Source: Forficula auricularia (Eukaryota; Arthropoda; Insecta; Dermaptera; Forficulidae). From it: DNA of 64,000 bases. The notes beneath the pieces were generated by a model. It saw nothing but the letters and a program-made list of their open reading frames with translations, searched no databases and was not told where the DNA came from. Below are positions 24,986 to 39,400 of the stretch, piece after piece. The translations under genes and the position numbers were made by a program. The number at the start of each line of letters is the position of its first letter. Within the stretch, counting starts at the first letter, position 1. Location of the stretch: the NCBI GenBank assembly GCA_024734495.1, contig JALMQS010000916.1:620001-684000 (forward strand), given 5' to 3'.

Positions 24986-25805
24986 AGGAAAACTAATGAT
25001 AATTTTCTCCTATTTTTCCTTATTAATTTTAAAACAAAAGTATGAACATAAAAGATGTTTAACAATAGAAAACTCATAACCAATCTAATAGAAATGTTCC
25101 TGTGGAAAGTATTATATAAATACTTATGTATAGATTTCAATAAACTGATTGTACTTTTTTGTTGTATAGGAAAATCAATGATAATTTTGCGATAGATTTT
25201 TCCCTATTAATTTTAGAACAAAAAGTAAAATAAACTGCAACGGATCGTTGCTAAACTTTATCCAAATTCATTTGAAATATTAATATGTTCTAGAGTAAAA
25301 GTACTTTAAAATATAACTTTACTAATAACTTTATTTAACTTTTTTTGTGGGTCCTAAAGGTACTTAATTAGGATATTAAATTTCAATCAAAATTGGTTAA
25401 GTCATTTTTAAGATATTTTGAAAAAACTAAAAAAGTACTGAAATAAAGTACTAATGTATTGTGGACCGATACTTAAACAAACTTGATCGAGCGCTACATT
25501 TTGTTAAAATACTGGTAGGTTTTCAATTTCAATTCGTTCGGCGCAGCGGTGTAGAAAAATTCGCGGACGAAATAAAAACGCATAACACACATACATACAT
25601 CCCATCCGCACGCACTTCCAAAAAATGGAACTTTTTGGCCTCTCGGCTGAGTGATCCCATGTGTAATTTTTGGCAAAGCCGTCACGTGCTAAACTCAATC
25701 TCGGTCAGAATACTTCAATTTGCGACCTTAATTGAGTCCATGTATTCGTAGTCTTTACCTGAGACCCTTTGGAAATCGCGCTTGCCGCGAAGGACGTTCC
25801 AATAC

Positions 25806-25834
25806 TTTATCCCATGCGCTTCGCATGGGATAAA
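25806..25834. repeat. Perfect 13-bp hairpin
   Basis: TTTATCCCATGCG, loop CTT, then its inverse. GC-rich stem in AT-rich DNA; the context GGTCGCGAAGG-like sequence before it hints at a Helitron end. Confidence 0.5.
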
Positions 25835-25952
25835 TAAAAGAATATTCAGAATTATAAAGTGGATTGAATTTTCGTATTAGAAACGTTGATGTGGAAATGT
25901 CATAAAAATACAGAAAAGAGCTACAACTCAAAAATTAGACAGTTATTAGAAA

Positions 25953-26600
25953 CCAGCTGCGAAGCCCGCCTTAGGCGGACATCTTGCTGGCCAGAGGAAT
26001 AGGCTACGCCCCCTTGACTACAGTCTCCCCACCCTCGGTACGCCACGGATACAATAATAGTATATTATTATACATCAAGGGAGAGAATGCCATTATTTTT
26101 CTCGAGGTGCAATTTGTAGCCCAGATGGCGAAGTCCGAGGGCTACAAAGTACCAAGGGATAAAATAGAATTCTCTCCTGAATTGTATATACTATTTTTTT
26201 CATGACCTCACATTTAAAACGAATATTCAAATAAAATATTAACTCATTATTTTTTCACAATCAAATTAAATTAAGTATATAGTTGCCTACGTATTCCTTG
26301 TTTTTCTTTTTTTGTTGCCATAACAACAAATTGCATTTATTCTACATAATTATCTCCTACTGGAAATAATGTATAGTACCTGGCCACAGAGCGATGCTCG
26401 GTAACATTTTGCTTCAGTTAAAAGCTATATATTAATCCCGAACGCCCACCACTTTACCCCCACCCCTAAACCCCTCCACCCAACCCACACACCACCCCAA
26501 TTCTACCCCACCACCGAAACCACTTTCCTTGTCCCCCGTACCCCTCCTAACCCGTGAATTTCATCCAAATCGTTAGAGTCGTTTTTCGAGAACCCGATCA
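25953..26600 (-). mobile_element. Probable Helitron remnant, inverted
   Basis: The reverse complement ends GGCCAGCAAGATGTCCGCC...GCAGCTGG next to T, closely matching the 3' ends at 21222 and 31612. Further in is the C-rich stretch 26440-26545, the complement of the G-rich minisatellite of copy 1. The 5' end is not located. Confidence 0.5.
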
Positions 26601-26759
26601 TAAGAACAAATAAATAATTAAATATGAATATTATTACTATTAACTTCTATAACGTACTTATAATGTATAGCCAATCACAGCGATCACGCAGGCGCCGCCG
26701 TCATCGTAAGCCGATTATTATTAAGTATAGATTATTCTAATCAAGATAATGTCTTCTGG

Positions 26760-27030
26760 CGGGGGGAGGTATCAACAAGTTGGATGCCCACCACATTAAA
26801 GTGCACTTAGGCCAATGGTTTCCAGATTGTCGGATAGGTAGAAGAGTCCAATTAATTAGATCAATTATATCTCCCGATTTAGCTCCATGAATTTTATGGT
26901 CTTACCTGATGGAAGAAATATATAAGCACAATACAAACAATGTTAGTGATTTAAAAATTAGAAAGTTCAATAGAGCTGCTCTGTATAGTTTAACTCTCAA
27001 CTGAATGTCTTATTAATGTTTGTATGAAAT
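26760..27030 (+). pseudogene. Tc1/mariner-like transposase C-terminal relic
   Basis: Across a frameshift and stops it reads QQVGCPPH, then IGRR, SPDLAP-(stop)-ILWSYLMEEIYKH, the pattern of the region around the last catalytic acidic residue (SPDLxPxDFxLW). Not functional. Confidence 0.5.
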
Positions 27031-27377
27031 TGAACATATGTAATTAGCAACTACCTTCATTAATCATGGCTTTTTAAATATTTTTTTAAATTTATTTTTA
27101 ACGTGACAAATGATTCATTTTTAAATAAATCTGCGCTCCCCAAGTCTAGCGAGTTATATATATTACCCTTCTATTTAATATATAAATATACATTATTATC
27201 AATAAGTGTTCTGTGTCCCCGAACTTTAACAGAACACTAAAAATAGCATGATTCTTGATAATAATGTTTAACCCAAGGGATATCGGATTACGAGTCACAG
27301 GTGGCATGCGACAAAACTCTTCGCATGCAAAAATATTTCTAATATCAATAGTTTTATATAATAATCTAATAATAATT

Positions 27378-27434
27378 TAATAAAATAATAATAAAGGATA
27401 ATGTTAATATTAAAATAATAATAATAATAATTCA
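27378..27434. repeat. AAT-rich microsatellite
   Basis: Degenerate AATAAT runs. Confidence 0.6.
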
Positions 27435-27569
27435 AAAAAATGTTTACAATTCATTTGCATCTGGTTTGAATATTTAACTGCTGACGGACCTCGATGTATA
27501 GAATTTCCTCATTTTTTTACTTTATTTCTCATTGAGAATAAAGATATCCGAAACGTGGAGAAAAATAAT

Positions 27570-28030
27570 TTCCAAGTTGGTCAAATATTGTGATCGTGCA
27601 TGAAAAAAGTGATTTTTTTCCTTCTTTTTTCGAAATATCTCAAAAACGGCTGAAACTATGTTGATTAAAAAAATTGAGCGAAACCATGGCATTTCGGTCT
27701 ACAAAAAAGCTCTAATAAGTGAACATCGAAAAAATTATACTTTTCGAGATAATAATTGTTTGTCAAAATCCTGTTAGTCTGGTTGTTATGTTAGTCTGTT
27801 AGTCTGTGCGTTACGAAGATTTTGTGGACAAGCTAGCTCAAAAACTAGTGTGAATAGTGAAACCAAATTCCAACGTAGTTTTGGTCCATTGAGATTAAAG
27901 AGCTGATCAGATTTTGGTGCATATCGACCCAAAATTAAGAGGGTGGAGAGGGGGTTAAAATTAAAAATCTAGGCTATTTGAGCAAACTCAGCCAAATTTT
28001 GTATAAATAATCAGTGGGACCCCAGAAGTG
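27570..28030 (+). repeat. R-family interspersed repeat, truncated copy
   Basis: Matches 6690-7260 from GTCAAATATTGTGATCGTGC to AATCAGTGGGACCCCAGAAG. Both termini are missing. Confidence 0.65.
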
Positions 28031-28439
28031 AACATTTACATGAAATATTTTTTTGTTTTTTTGGATTTTCTCAAAAACGCCTCCAACGATTTTTCTAAAA
28101 AATAGTGTATTTATCAAGTGTCAAGACATTTGTATGATCTTATGAGTAATTCATTTAAGATTTGGTATTTTCAATCTAAAATTACACGATTGTATACTAA
28201 CATATAGTTGTCGGTTAACCCTTTAACAGTGAAAATCGGAGAAAATGTCAAAGACAAAATGTTTTCTAATTAATCACTTAATTGTCCGACATTAAACTTT
28301 GCCCGACTTGTCGGGAAAGTTTTTGCAACAATCGACTGTGGTTTCTAGCAAAACCAAACTTCATCCAACCAAAGTTTCTCTTAACGTCAAATCGTAGAAA
28401 GAAGTTCTGATTGGGTCAGTGAGCAAGAAATAGAACACT

Positions 28440-28638
28440 TGAGGAGTTTGTGTGTCTGGTGTGCTTAAGAAACGGGGTGGCGATTGAGATTGGTGGCTAT
28501 GTGTGTGTTTGTGTGTGTAGGGCGGGGAGCAGGAGAAATGTCAAGGGATTTTCAGTTTGTTGGTGCAGGTGGAGAGACTCAGTTGGTTTGTGTGCTGAGC
28601 CCGAGGACAGTCGCTGCCAGAGTATCCGTCTCAACGCA
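28440..28638 (+). promoter_or_regulatory. Probable 5' UTR / promoter-proximal DNA of the sulfatase
   Basis: This stretch before the chosen ATG is less AT-rich than its surroundings and contains a GT-repeat run (about 28499-28520). I see no repeat homology in it. An in-frame open stretch runs upstream but shows no sulfatase residues, so it is read as untranslated. No clear TATA box. Confidence 0.4.
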
Positions 28639-28749
28639 ATGCTTAATCGATGCCATATCATTATAACACTTCTCACGTCTTGTCTAATAATTATTTCTTC
28701 AGGATCAGCCAGTAAGCCGCATATTGTTTTCATTTTGGCTGATGATTTG
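28639..28749 (+). CDS. Sulfatase exon 1
   Basis: Codes residues 1-37: start ATG, hydrophobic signal segment, then the [11 protein letters not shown] strand that carries the two metal-binding Asp residues. Ends in phase 0 before a gtgagt donor at 28750. Confidence 0.93.
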
Positions 28750-31700
28750 GTGAGTGCACCTACTGTACGGGTGATTCACCCATTTATTAGAGCTCCAATC
28801 AAAAGTAAAACGGGGCTCTATTAATCTCGTTAACAATGTCTGTCGGAGTACAATAAATAAGCTAGAATAGTTTTAAATTTACAAGTTATATGCAGTGGCG
28901 TAGCCAGGAAATTTTCATGGGAGGGGGGGTCAATCCACAAAGCAAAATATTTAGTGGGAATTTTTTTTATTAAAACAAATAGTCCAGTTAAATTGAGTTT
29001 TTACCCAGAAAGTTTTGGAGTAGCTATAATTTCTTCGACTCTTGAAGTTTTCTGATGTTGAATCCGAATCTGAGGTTTGCTAACAAAATTCGTGACAGAA
29101 CATTGATCAATAAATCCAAAAAAAGGTAAAAAAATCTCATTTTTTTGGTGGATTTTTGCTTATAACTCGAAAACTATCAAATCTTCGTAAATAACCTTCC
29201 TATTCAAAATTAAAGGTTTTTTTTTAAATAAATTTCATCATTTAGGTTTTTTCTCCGACTAATTGTTCGGGCTCAAGCGCTAGTTGAATTTTTTTCTTTT
29301 TCTGTAAATCCCAAAAACTCGAACTTTTTTCGATTTTTTTCCCTTCTATCATGAAAAGACCACTCTATACATTTTTAAACTAGATTAAATTTGATACAAT
29401 TCAAACACAGTTTCATCTTAATTAGATAATTGTAACCCGTGCTGCAATGAGGTTGAATTTTTGAAAAAGTGCAAAAAATCGCAGTTTTTCCTTCATAAAA
29501 TGAAAATCACTCATCCTAGAAACTTGATTCCTATCTCATTCTGTAGGAAATTTTTTTGACTTGAGCGTTTACTTAAACCACTTTTTTTTGTTAAATCTCT
29601 AGATTTATAGATATCCAGCATTTTCCATGAAAGGAAATGATCAGTTTTTTCAAAAAATTGCAGTATTTTCTTCATAAAATGAAAACCATTCATCCTAAAA
29701 ACTTGATTTCTATCTCATTCTCTTCGAAATTTTATTGACTTGAACGTTTACTTGGACCACTTTTTTGATAAAACTCTTAGATTTGTAGATATCCATCATT
29801 TTTCACGATACTTTTGAGGATTCAGATCATATAGTTTGTAGGAAATTTTATGAACTTTCATTTTGAAAAAGGAAGGTTATTTAGGAAATGTTAATAGTTT
29901 TCTAGTTATAAGCAGAAAATCGCCAAAAAATGAGATTTTCACCTTTTTTTGTATTTTTGACAATGTTCCGTCACGAAATTTTGTTAGCAAACCTCAGATT
30001 CGGATTCAGCACACCAAAAAACATTTAGGATCAAGAAATCAAAACTACCCCAAAACATTTCCGCGAGGGGCCCTTTAGAGAACAATTTAACTGGACTAAA
30101 AAGGTACTTCAAGAAATTAAAAAAGAACATAATTCTTGAATAAACATATGAAATATATTTAATTACGGTTAGTTTATCATAAGAAACGGTTTTTCGTTGC
30201 CGTTACTCATCCCATGAGCCCTGCCCTTGGTTGTGACCCCACTCCAGGTGGCTACGCCTCTGGTTATATGTGTATATTTTACCTCGAAATCAAAACCGTA
30301 TTAAAGTTTTAATCGGATTATTATTTTGACAGGAGATCGAGTTATTGTGAGGTCAAAAATAATTCAAGTAATTCAAGCCTGCAAGTAATTCCTTTTTTAC
30401 ATTTTTGTCTAAATTTTGGTAAAGTCAAATTGAATGTTCTCTCTAAATATAGGTAAGGCGTATCGTTTTGGTAAATGTGTAAAATGCAAAAACAATTACT
30501 GGATTATAGAAATCTCTAAGAGTTTGAAATAGGTTTGAGTTTGTATTTGGCATCCTTTAGCTTGTCTTAGCTCTAAAGTAAGAGAGTTGATTCTATCCGC
30601 GCCCTCCGATCAGATTCTAATTAAAGAATCATTCACCCGCCCATTTATTTTAGATAAGAAAAAAAGTTTTTAGACTCGCTACGATAATGTCACCCTAGTA
30701 ATTACTAACTTTTGTATAAATTGTTAATTTCTACTTATATTATGACATCGCATTAAAATCACAAAAAAATCGTTCAAAAAATTATGTTTTCTGCATTTTT
30801 GAACTGAATGTTTTAAAGCTAGATACCAAAATCTAATCAATTCTACGCGTGGGAACTACAAATATATTGTTACATAAACGAACTTTCTAAGACTTTATTT
30901 ACGTTCTTGAGCTATCGTGAATATCGAAACCTGGACACACAGAAACACATGATTTTTATTTCTGTCAAAATGAATTCATTTAAATTGTAAATTTCAAGTT
31001 TGTAGCATATTTAGTCTACATACTACAATGTTTTGACAGACGGATATACAAATAGACGTTGTAAGTTGTATCGATACTAATATGGCCAGTTTTACTTTTG
31101 AATGGAACTCTAAAAATACTTTTTGTAAAACACGCTTTAATATTTTGTATGGTTCTACATATATTAAAGTGTATCTATATATATATAAATATATATAGAT
31201 TTTGGCACTAGAACAAACTTCCTATGACTATTCATTCTTGTATTATCGAGGGTATAATCCATATATATATATATATGTATAATTAAGGTTTTGTCTGTAC
31301 ATTGGTCCAAATCACGCCAAATTTTGGTTGCACACGTTTCAAGCAAAGTTATGAACGAAAACTTCCTTAACAAAATTCCTGTCTGTATGTCTATCTCTTT
31401 GTATGTATGTCTGTATCTCTGTCTATATGTTTCCGTGGGTTCCGCGAAAAGTTGCTCACGATACATGTAAAAACGGCTGAAGGGAATAATAATATGAAAT
31501 TTCATATGTGCATCAGATGTCTTCTAACTTACGTTTATAACGTTTTGATATTTTGACCCTAAAAGGGGGCTTGGCCAGCAAGAGGGCCGCCGCAGGCAAG
31601 CCTTACAGCTAGTTTTATATATTGCTAAAGCTACTTACTATCAAATTTTGTAAACATTAAAATTGCCCCTATTTGTGAAACACTGCCTTAAAATGTCAAT

Positions 31701-33429
31701 AAAATCATTAAAAAAATGATATTTTCTGCAATTTTAAACTATAAATTCTAAAGCTAGAGAGACCAAAATCTAATTAGTTACAAATACAAAGATTTTACCT
31801 CTAGAACAAACTTTCTATGACTATTCATTCTTATTTTATCGAGGGTATAATCCAGAAGCAGAAGAATAGCTTAAAATGATTCTTCTCCAAACAAAATGAA
31901 ACCTAAAAATTCGCGTGAATTTAATACTTATTAAAGATTAGACTATCTCCCGAGTGTACCGACTAAAATAGTTTCAAATTATTAGAGAACGCGAGTTGGT
32001 AGTTTAAAAACTGGATGCAGCTCGCGTGTTATAGTCTAGTCGTGTTTGGTAAATAACATTACCTAATATCTACAGATATTAAGATAAATCCAAATTAATT
32101 TTTAAGAGAGTTAGTGGATTGAAATTTTAAGATAGAGAGATTTCAATCAAAAGAATTATTTTTGAAGGTCTCTTAATATGGAGAGAAATCAGAAAGGATT
32201 GAATTCTTGCCTTTTGATGTCATAGAAATGATTGCTAAGCTATAAAATTATTCGATGACTGATAATGAAGGCTATACCTTTCGAAGCTATCGATAAAGAA
32301 TTATCGAATATATTTACCTACATATTTAATAAAACATTGAAATGCGTTATTGTCGAGAAAGCTTCAGCGTTCCTAATATTTCATTCTGTGTTGAAAATAA
32401 ATCAAAGAGAGTCTGCACTGCTTGATAATAAATAAACATATGAATATAAGAGGTGTTAATGTTATATGTAAAATAGTAAAATTTCATTTGTCGATAGATT
32501 TTTCTCTAATAATTTTAGAACAAAAGTGTAAATACAAAAGATATTCACAATTAAAAATTCCTTAATTTATTAATAGTACCTTGAGCCACCGAGCGATGCA
32601 CGGCAACTCTTTGCTTCAGTTAAAAGTTATATATTAATATTATTTTTAATTTAGAATTCTGATAAAAACCACCGCCGTCACTGCACCGCCTAGACTCCGC
32701 CCAGTACGACACTCTGGCGCCTCATCCCCGCCACGCCCTCTGACACACCACTCGCGCACCGCACCTCCACTATGCCCCCTGGACCCCCAACCCGAACCAC
32801 ACACTGCCAACCCTGCATCGGCTTCCTGCACCCCCCCCAACCCCCCAGTTTTTGCATATCTAGTTTTCTAGTGGCCCACAGATTATGTATGTAGGTAGAT
32901 GAATTCCGTATAATTGTTTTTATAAATGTTTGTGGTAGGAGTGATTTTTCATTTAATGAAGGAAAAATCCGAGATTTTTGCAAAAAATTGCATTTTTTCA
33001 AGATTTCAAACTGATGGCGACACGGTCGGTTACCATTATCCAATTACATGTGAAACCTTGTTTAAATTGTAAGAAAATTTAATCTCAGTTTTTAAAATGT
33101 GGTAGATGCTTCTGTTGAAAACGTGCTCCTTCATGGTCACAATGGGAAAAAATCGAAAAAAGTGCGAGTTTTTGGGATAGGTATTCAAAAGTGATCGTGG
33201 GGGCTGTTTTTTGGATCCCATTAAAAATTGAACTACTACACCAATTTTGCATTTCTTTTTTTTAATCAACGTGAAAATTTGTCGTCTTTAATTTACACTA
33301 TAGAACTGTTATTTATAAAATATCAACTGTTTTCGAGTTTATAAGCGAAAAAGTGGAAAAAGTCGGAAAATTTCGAGGTTTTTTCTGCCGCCAAAAGTTG
33401 TCCCCCAGACTTTCGAGGTCGCCAAACGT

Positions 33430-33465
<36 letters not shown>

Positions 33466-36400
33466 GCAACCGAACGCAGAAGAGGTGCACCAGTAAAGAT
33501 GTAGCCCCTACGGATCTCTGGGAAGACTCCTTGCATTACCAGCGAGAAGGGAAAGTTGAGCCAGAGAGAGGATGCAGACGCAGGTGTCGGCGGCACCCCG
33601 GTTTTGAAGGTTTGGTGATCATAGGCAGCCGAGAGGTGACAGGGAGGGAGTCCGTTCCTTGCAGTCATGGGGATATATGTATTCGCGAATGAAGTGGTCC
33701 GGCACTTTCCAACTGGACAGCGCAGGTAGTGTTGCCGGCGAGATCGGCAAAACGTGTGCATGCGTGCAAAGCATGCTTTGGGGGGGAATTATTGATTTTA
33801 TCTCGCCAGAGCACCTGCCGTGATAGGCATCTCATAGAAAGGGGAAAGGGCAGAGACATCTCTTCTGATGAGCTGAAGCGAGCTCGAGGGAGTCGGTGAG
33901 GGTAGACTGCGTCAATTAGCCTGACGGTCGTTTCTGAATTGCCATCCACACCATATCAAACGACCCTAAAAAAATCTTTCCCTGCTATTAATATAAACTG
34001 AAACCCCTATTTACTGAGCTATATGGGAAGATAATTTTTTTTTCGAGATTAAAGTCTCTCCAAAAATAAATTCGTTTTATTTTTATATCTTAATGTGAAA
34101 CCTACCAAGTATTTTTATCCAATAATTTGAAGATAATTTTTTGAGAAATATATTTTTAATCTGTATTGATTATTTAAGAATACAATTAATCTCATAGTAT
34201 AGTTATTGAGTATTGACTCGATTTTTCTAGGGGAGGCAGTGCCCCCTTGCCCCCCCATTAACTACGCGTATGACTACAAGATAAAAACAACTGTTTAAAT
34301 ATTGCCTAAGAAGTTTTTGAAAAAAATCAAATTTTAAAGGGATAAAACAAGTAAAACTTCTAAAATCATGGTTTCCATTCGGATTCCTTACGATTGTAGA
34401 ATTTCAAAAATCTAAAAGCAAGTAGATATCTTAGTCTTCTTAAAAGATATTTTCAAAACAAATGTCAATATATTTTGTACATTTTTACCCCTTAGAGATT
34501 TTGGGGTCGTCGAATTTCAAAAAATTTTAAAATAACTTTTAAACAAAAAGCAAGTAGATAATTTTTCTCTCTTAGTAGATATTGACAAATTGTTAATTAA
34601 TGATACATTTTCCCACTCTGACCCCTCATAAGGTTGAATTTAAAAAAATCCTTCCCTATTTCACAACTACAACATAAAAGGTATAATCTTCCCCAGTTTC
34701 ATGTTTTTAGGTCAGGAGCTTGAGCTGGGCGTTGTTCAACCAACAATCAATCAGTCAGATCAGAACGATGTTTTCTTTATAACTATAGAATAAGCTCTTC
34801 AACTTCTTATACTTTCCTTTCTACTTTACGCATACATGTATTAAAAAAGTAATTTTTTTGCTTTTCGAAATATCTCAAAAACGGCTGAAACTATTTCGAT
34901 TAAAAAAATTCAGACGCAAAACCATGACATTCCGGTCTACCAAAAAGCTCTAAAAGTGAACATCGAAAAAATTATATTTTTCGAGATAATAACTGTTTTT
35001 GTCAAAATGTCTGTTTGTTAGTCTGTGCGCGTGCGTGCAAATTTTTGTGGACGAGCTAGCTCAAAAACTAGTGTGAATATCAAAACCAAATTCCACGTAA
35101 TTTTGGTGCATTGAGATTAAGAGCTGATTAGATTTTGGTGCATATCGACCCAAAATTAAAGGGATGGAGGGGGGTTAAAATTTAAAATTATAATATTTTC
35201 AAACTAAAAAAAACAAGAAAAATGAAATATACTATAAAATGAACCTATAATAACGAAAATATTTATTTTCTGGTGCCAAAATTAGGGGGAGGGTCAAAAA
35301 ATAAAAATCTAGGCCATTTGAGCAAACTCAACCAAATTTTGTATACATAATCAGTGGGCCCCCAGAACACTAAAAATGAAAAAACTAACCGCCCAAAATG
35401 GGGGGAGGGGTCAAAAAATGAAAATCTAGGCCCTTGGATCAAACTCAACCAGAAGTGTATGGTAAAGTCAAGTGGATGGCCACATCAGAACGTGTCAATT
35501 TATTTTATATGTTTTAATGATCATTCTATTTATAATTTACATGTTATTTTTAATTTATCACCAATTTTGCTTTAAAATTAGAAATGACAAATTAAGCTAT
35601 TTTCCTCAATACATCGTATTCATTTCCATTTATTTATTTATTTTAATAAACATCGTTATTATTGGTCTTCAATACATTTGTCAACTTCTATCAGTTATAA
35701 TAAAAGATCCCGTTAAGCCAAGTTTGAATCAAATATCGATATAATGTGTCAAAAACAATGACAAATAAAGTAAAAAAGGGCAAAATATCCATTGGTCAGT
35801 GTGTATGAATGTATGTACCATATATATCCCCCTACACTCAATTATTTAAGAAAAAAAGAGACAAAAATAAATTATGAAATATTATATATATCACCATCGA
35901 TGGATGCAGTATCGTAAAGTAATATCTTACTAATTTTATGTTTGCTGTCTTGTCTTAGTTTCAAAATAAAAAAGTAATAAATCTTAAAATTATATATAAG
36001 CACTAGGTGGGACCCAAGGGGTCCCATGTTTGTATACTTTGTTAAATAAATAAATAAAATAAATAAATAAAATAAATAAATAAAATAAATAAATAAAATA
36101 AATAAATAAAACAAATAAATAAATAAAATAAATAAATATAATAAATTACTTAAATATTTCAACTATAATAAATATTCTACTTTTTATGCTCATCAGCTAT
36201 CAATTAGCGTTAGTGTATTTTATGTGTGAGCTAAAACAACTAGTATTCTTCCAATGTTACCCAAGGAAGCTAAAAGGTTGGACACCCCCGTTCGAGAATT
36301 CTCCGAGGGCCCCTCAGGCAGCAGGCGCTATGACATAATGTTATAATGAAATGCTGTATTAAATTTAGGTTAGGAATTTTGAAACTACTATGTAACAGTG

Positions 36401-39400
36401 GTATAATTTTGTATTTAAATGCAAAAATACAGAAATACTATTTTAATGGATTGGTGGAAAGGCCCCTTTCAGGCGAGGACCCCCGTAGGCCAAACGGAAT
36501 AGCCATGCCTAAAATCCGGTACTACTTTAAGCCAAAAGAAACCTGAACCAAATTTATATTATGTTGGTAGGCTGTTGGTTGTTAATATATTAACCATTCA
36601 AAGGACCTTTCAAAGTTTTGGTATTTGGTCTAGAAGGCCAGAACTTTCAAAAATACCCTATATAACTCATGAGAGAGAAAATTCATTGGTAGACATGCAT
36701 AATACATATTTATAACCCTTCTGTTGATTTTGAATAAACATTTTTTCGGGGTCGATGGGTCAAAAGAAATCATGTCATTAAGTCAGAAGGAAGGAGAACA
36801 GGAGACACTTGTTGGCGCAAAGCTCTACTATTTATTGACTTTTTATAGTTTTACTTCTTATTTTATGTTAAGCAAATTATGAAATTTTACTAAGAAACCA
36901 AAAAAATGTCATTAAATCAATAACTATATTTTCGCTTTTACTTTGAATAAAAGACAGTATTTTAAAAAAGAAATGAATTTTTTCATTGGAAAATATTACC
37001 TGATTATCTAATACTGTTTTAGATTTGTTATGGAGGATTTTATTTCCACTCGAGATAAATCCCCGAGGAGTTGAATATACTACCCCTTTTGTGATATATA
37101 ATTGAAACCATCCATAACAGCTCGAGTACAGTAGAAAAGAATCCATGTGATTTTTTCCAGGAAAGTCGAATCTACTTCTTTCGGCAAATAAAAGACTTGA
37201 AATTTCGTGAGAATGTTTATAAAATTGACCTCAAAAAATTCCACCCAAAAAATTCAAATAAATAATAAATAAATTGAACCAGTTGTATTAAAAAATATTG
37301 AAATAATAGTACAAGATCCCGATTTGGGTCGACCTTCACCTATAGAGTTTCCTGATGAAATTAATATTTTGATAATATAATGTGTTAATAAACAAAACTT
37401 GATAGGGTCGACATCTAATTTTCCTGCATTGCTATTTTTGATAAAAAATTAAATAAAATAAAAAAATAAAATTATCTACATTTTCATATAGAACAATAAA
37501 GGAAACTCTATAATTACAAAATACTAATTCTTGGATGTCGACCTTATCAAGTTTTGTTTATTAATATATTATATTATCAAAATATTAATTTCATTAGGAA
37601 ACTCTATAGGTGAAGGTTGACCTAAGTCGGGATTTTAGACTAAAATTATACATTATTGAATTTGAGGCTTCATCTTCAGAGATTACTTCCCTATCATCGT
37701 CTGTAGATACTTGATCTTCTTGAGCTTGCGATAATCTTTTTTAGTCCTTGTTTTTTTAATAAGAGGAAGAAATAAATGAAATAAAAAACCTCTTTGTCGT
37801 TATTCATAAAAGAATGCAAGAAAATACAGAGAAAATGATGGTATGATAAAAGATAAGGTGTCAAGCCCGGTAAAGTTCTACCATCAGAGGGTTTAGACTA
37901 GTTTTGTTTAAACCGATTGGTTATGTCGCTTAGGTTGTCAAACAATTAGAGGAAATAGTGAAAACTTGATCAAGACTCGAGTACCTACTATGTTGCAGAA
38001 TCTGGGAAGGGGGGTTTGACCTATCACTGTTAGCTTTTACCGAATAGACCTCGAGTTATATGCAATAAAAGTTATAATAATATATTTCTTTTTACATTTT
38101 ATAGGGGTGGAATGACGTTGGTTTCCATGGATCGAATCAATTTCCAACACCAAATATCGATGCCCTGGCATACTCCGGGGTGATACTCAATCGTTATTAC
38201 GTCACACCCATTTGTACGCCCTCAAGAAGTGCATTGATGACAGGAAAATATCCAATTCATAATGGTAAGAATTCTCATTAGAAAATAAATCAATTTCATA
38301 AACTTGTACTATACTTAGGTACTCTATTTATATACTATCACAAATAGGAGAAATCAATGAGGTTTTCCTATGCTTGATGCAAATAAACATAATATATTAT
38401 ATATTAGGGTGATTCACACCGGAAACTTTTAATAAAAAAGCTTAAGAAAAGAGATCATTCTATCCGAGTTTTTCTTTTTTTTAGTAATTTTCTTTGATAA
38501 AATTCGAATGAAAGAATTGATCATCCGCACATTTATTAAGTAATTAAAAAATTTACAATTTATTTACTCTAGCTTATTCTAGAAACGGCACTGAATTTTA
38601 TTTTTTTCTAAAGTCTAACTGTATGTTTTTTTTATAGGTAGGTAAGTGTATTTTTATTCTAATAACAATAGGGAAAATATTAGTAAAATTAACAAATAAT
38701 AAATCCGAAAAATTGGGAAGCGTTACGGGGTCGAGAAATATTATAGTTCCGCCATTGGTTCAACTGTATGTATCATTTATCTATGTATCAAACATTAAAT
38801 TGGAGGAAAAGTGAAACTTTTTCAAGATTCGGTGCTCTGTTTGCAGTTTCGTTGAATTAATAATTTCATGATAAATATCTAAATCTTATTTTCATTTCGA
38901 TTTAACATTTTCTTACCTAGATTCAAAAGCCTATAAAAATAATAAATATTAAGAAATTATCTAATAGTCTGAAACAGATTTGAACTTGTTTATGGCATCC
39001 TTGCAATGACTTAGCTATAAAGAATAGAGATCATTCTATCTGCATCATTTTTACTCTTTTTCTTCGATCACAGATTCTAATAAATCAATCGCTCATTCGT
39101 ACATTTATTAAATAATAAAAAGTGAAAACTTATTTAAGTCAGAGAGATCTTTATAATTTATTAATAATAAACTTAATTAATCAGTAGAGATTGTGGTGTT
39201 GGTGCAAGGTGAAACATCTTTAATAATTATAAACTTAATTATAAAATAAATTGTTCGCAATTATGCCTATATTATAACATTGATTTAATACCTGAATAAA
39301 ATCATTCTAAAAATGATGTTTTCTTTATTTTTGAACCAGAAGTTCTAAAGCTAAAAAAGTCCAAAATCTAATTAGCTCCCTGTATTGGAAATACAAATAT

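Noticed and set aside
25461..25751. 96-codon frame and two frames opposite it
   Set aside because: Open on both strands; no domain recognised, probably a repeat fragment.
32646..33043. Open frames of about 60-120 codons on the - strand
   Set aside because: Gly/Trp/Val-rich translation of a C-rich minisatellite.
36040..36145. CRISPR-like regular repeats
   Set aside because: Simple AAATAAAT microsatellite in eukaryotic DNA.
36346..36546. 66-codon frame
   Set aside because: No similarity recognised; lies in repeat-like DNA with GGCCCC-type repeat ends.
36877..37146. 89-codon frame on - strand
   Set aside because: No motif, AT-rich composition, no splice partner.
37352..37358. CTGATGA in a fold-back arm as another hammerhead
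   Set aside because: No stem II followed by GAAA at a suitable distance.
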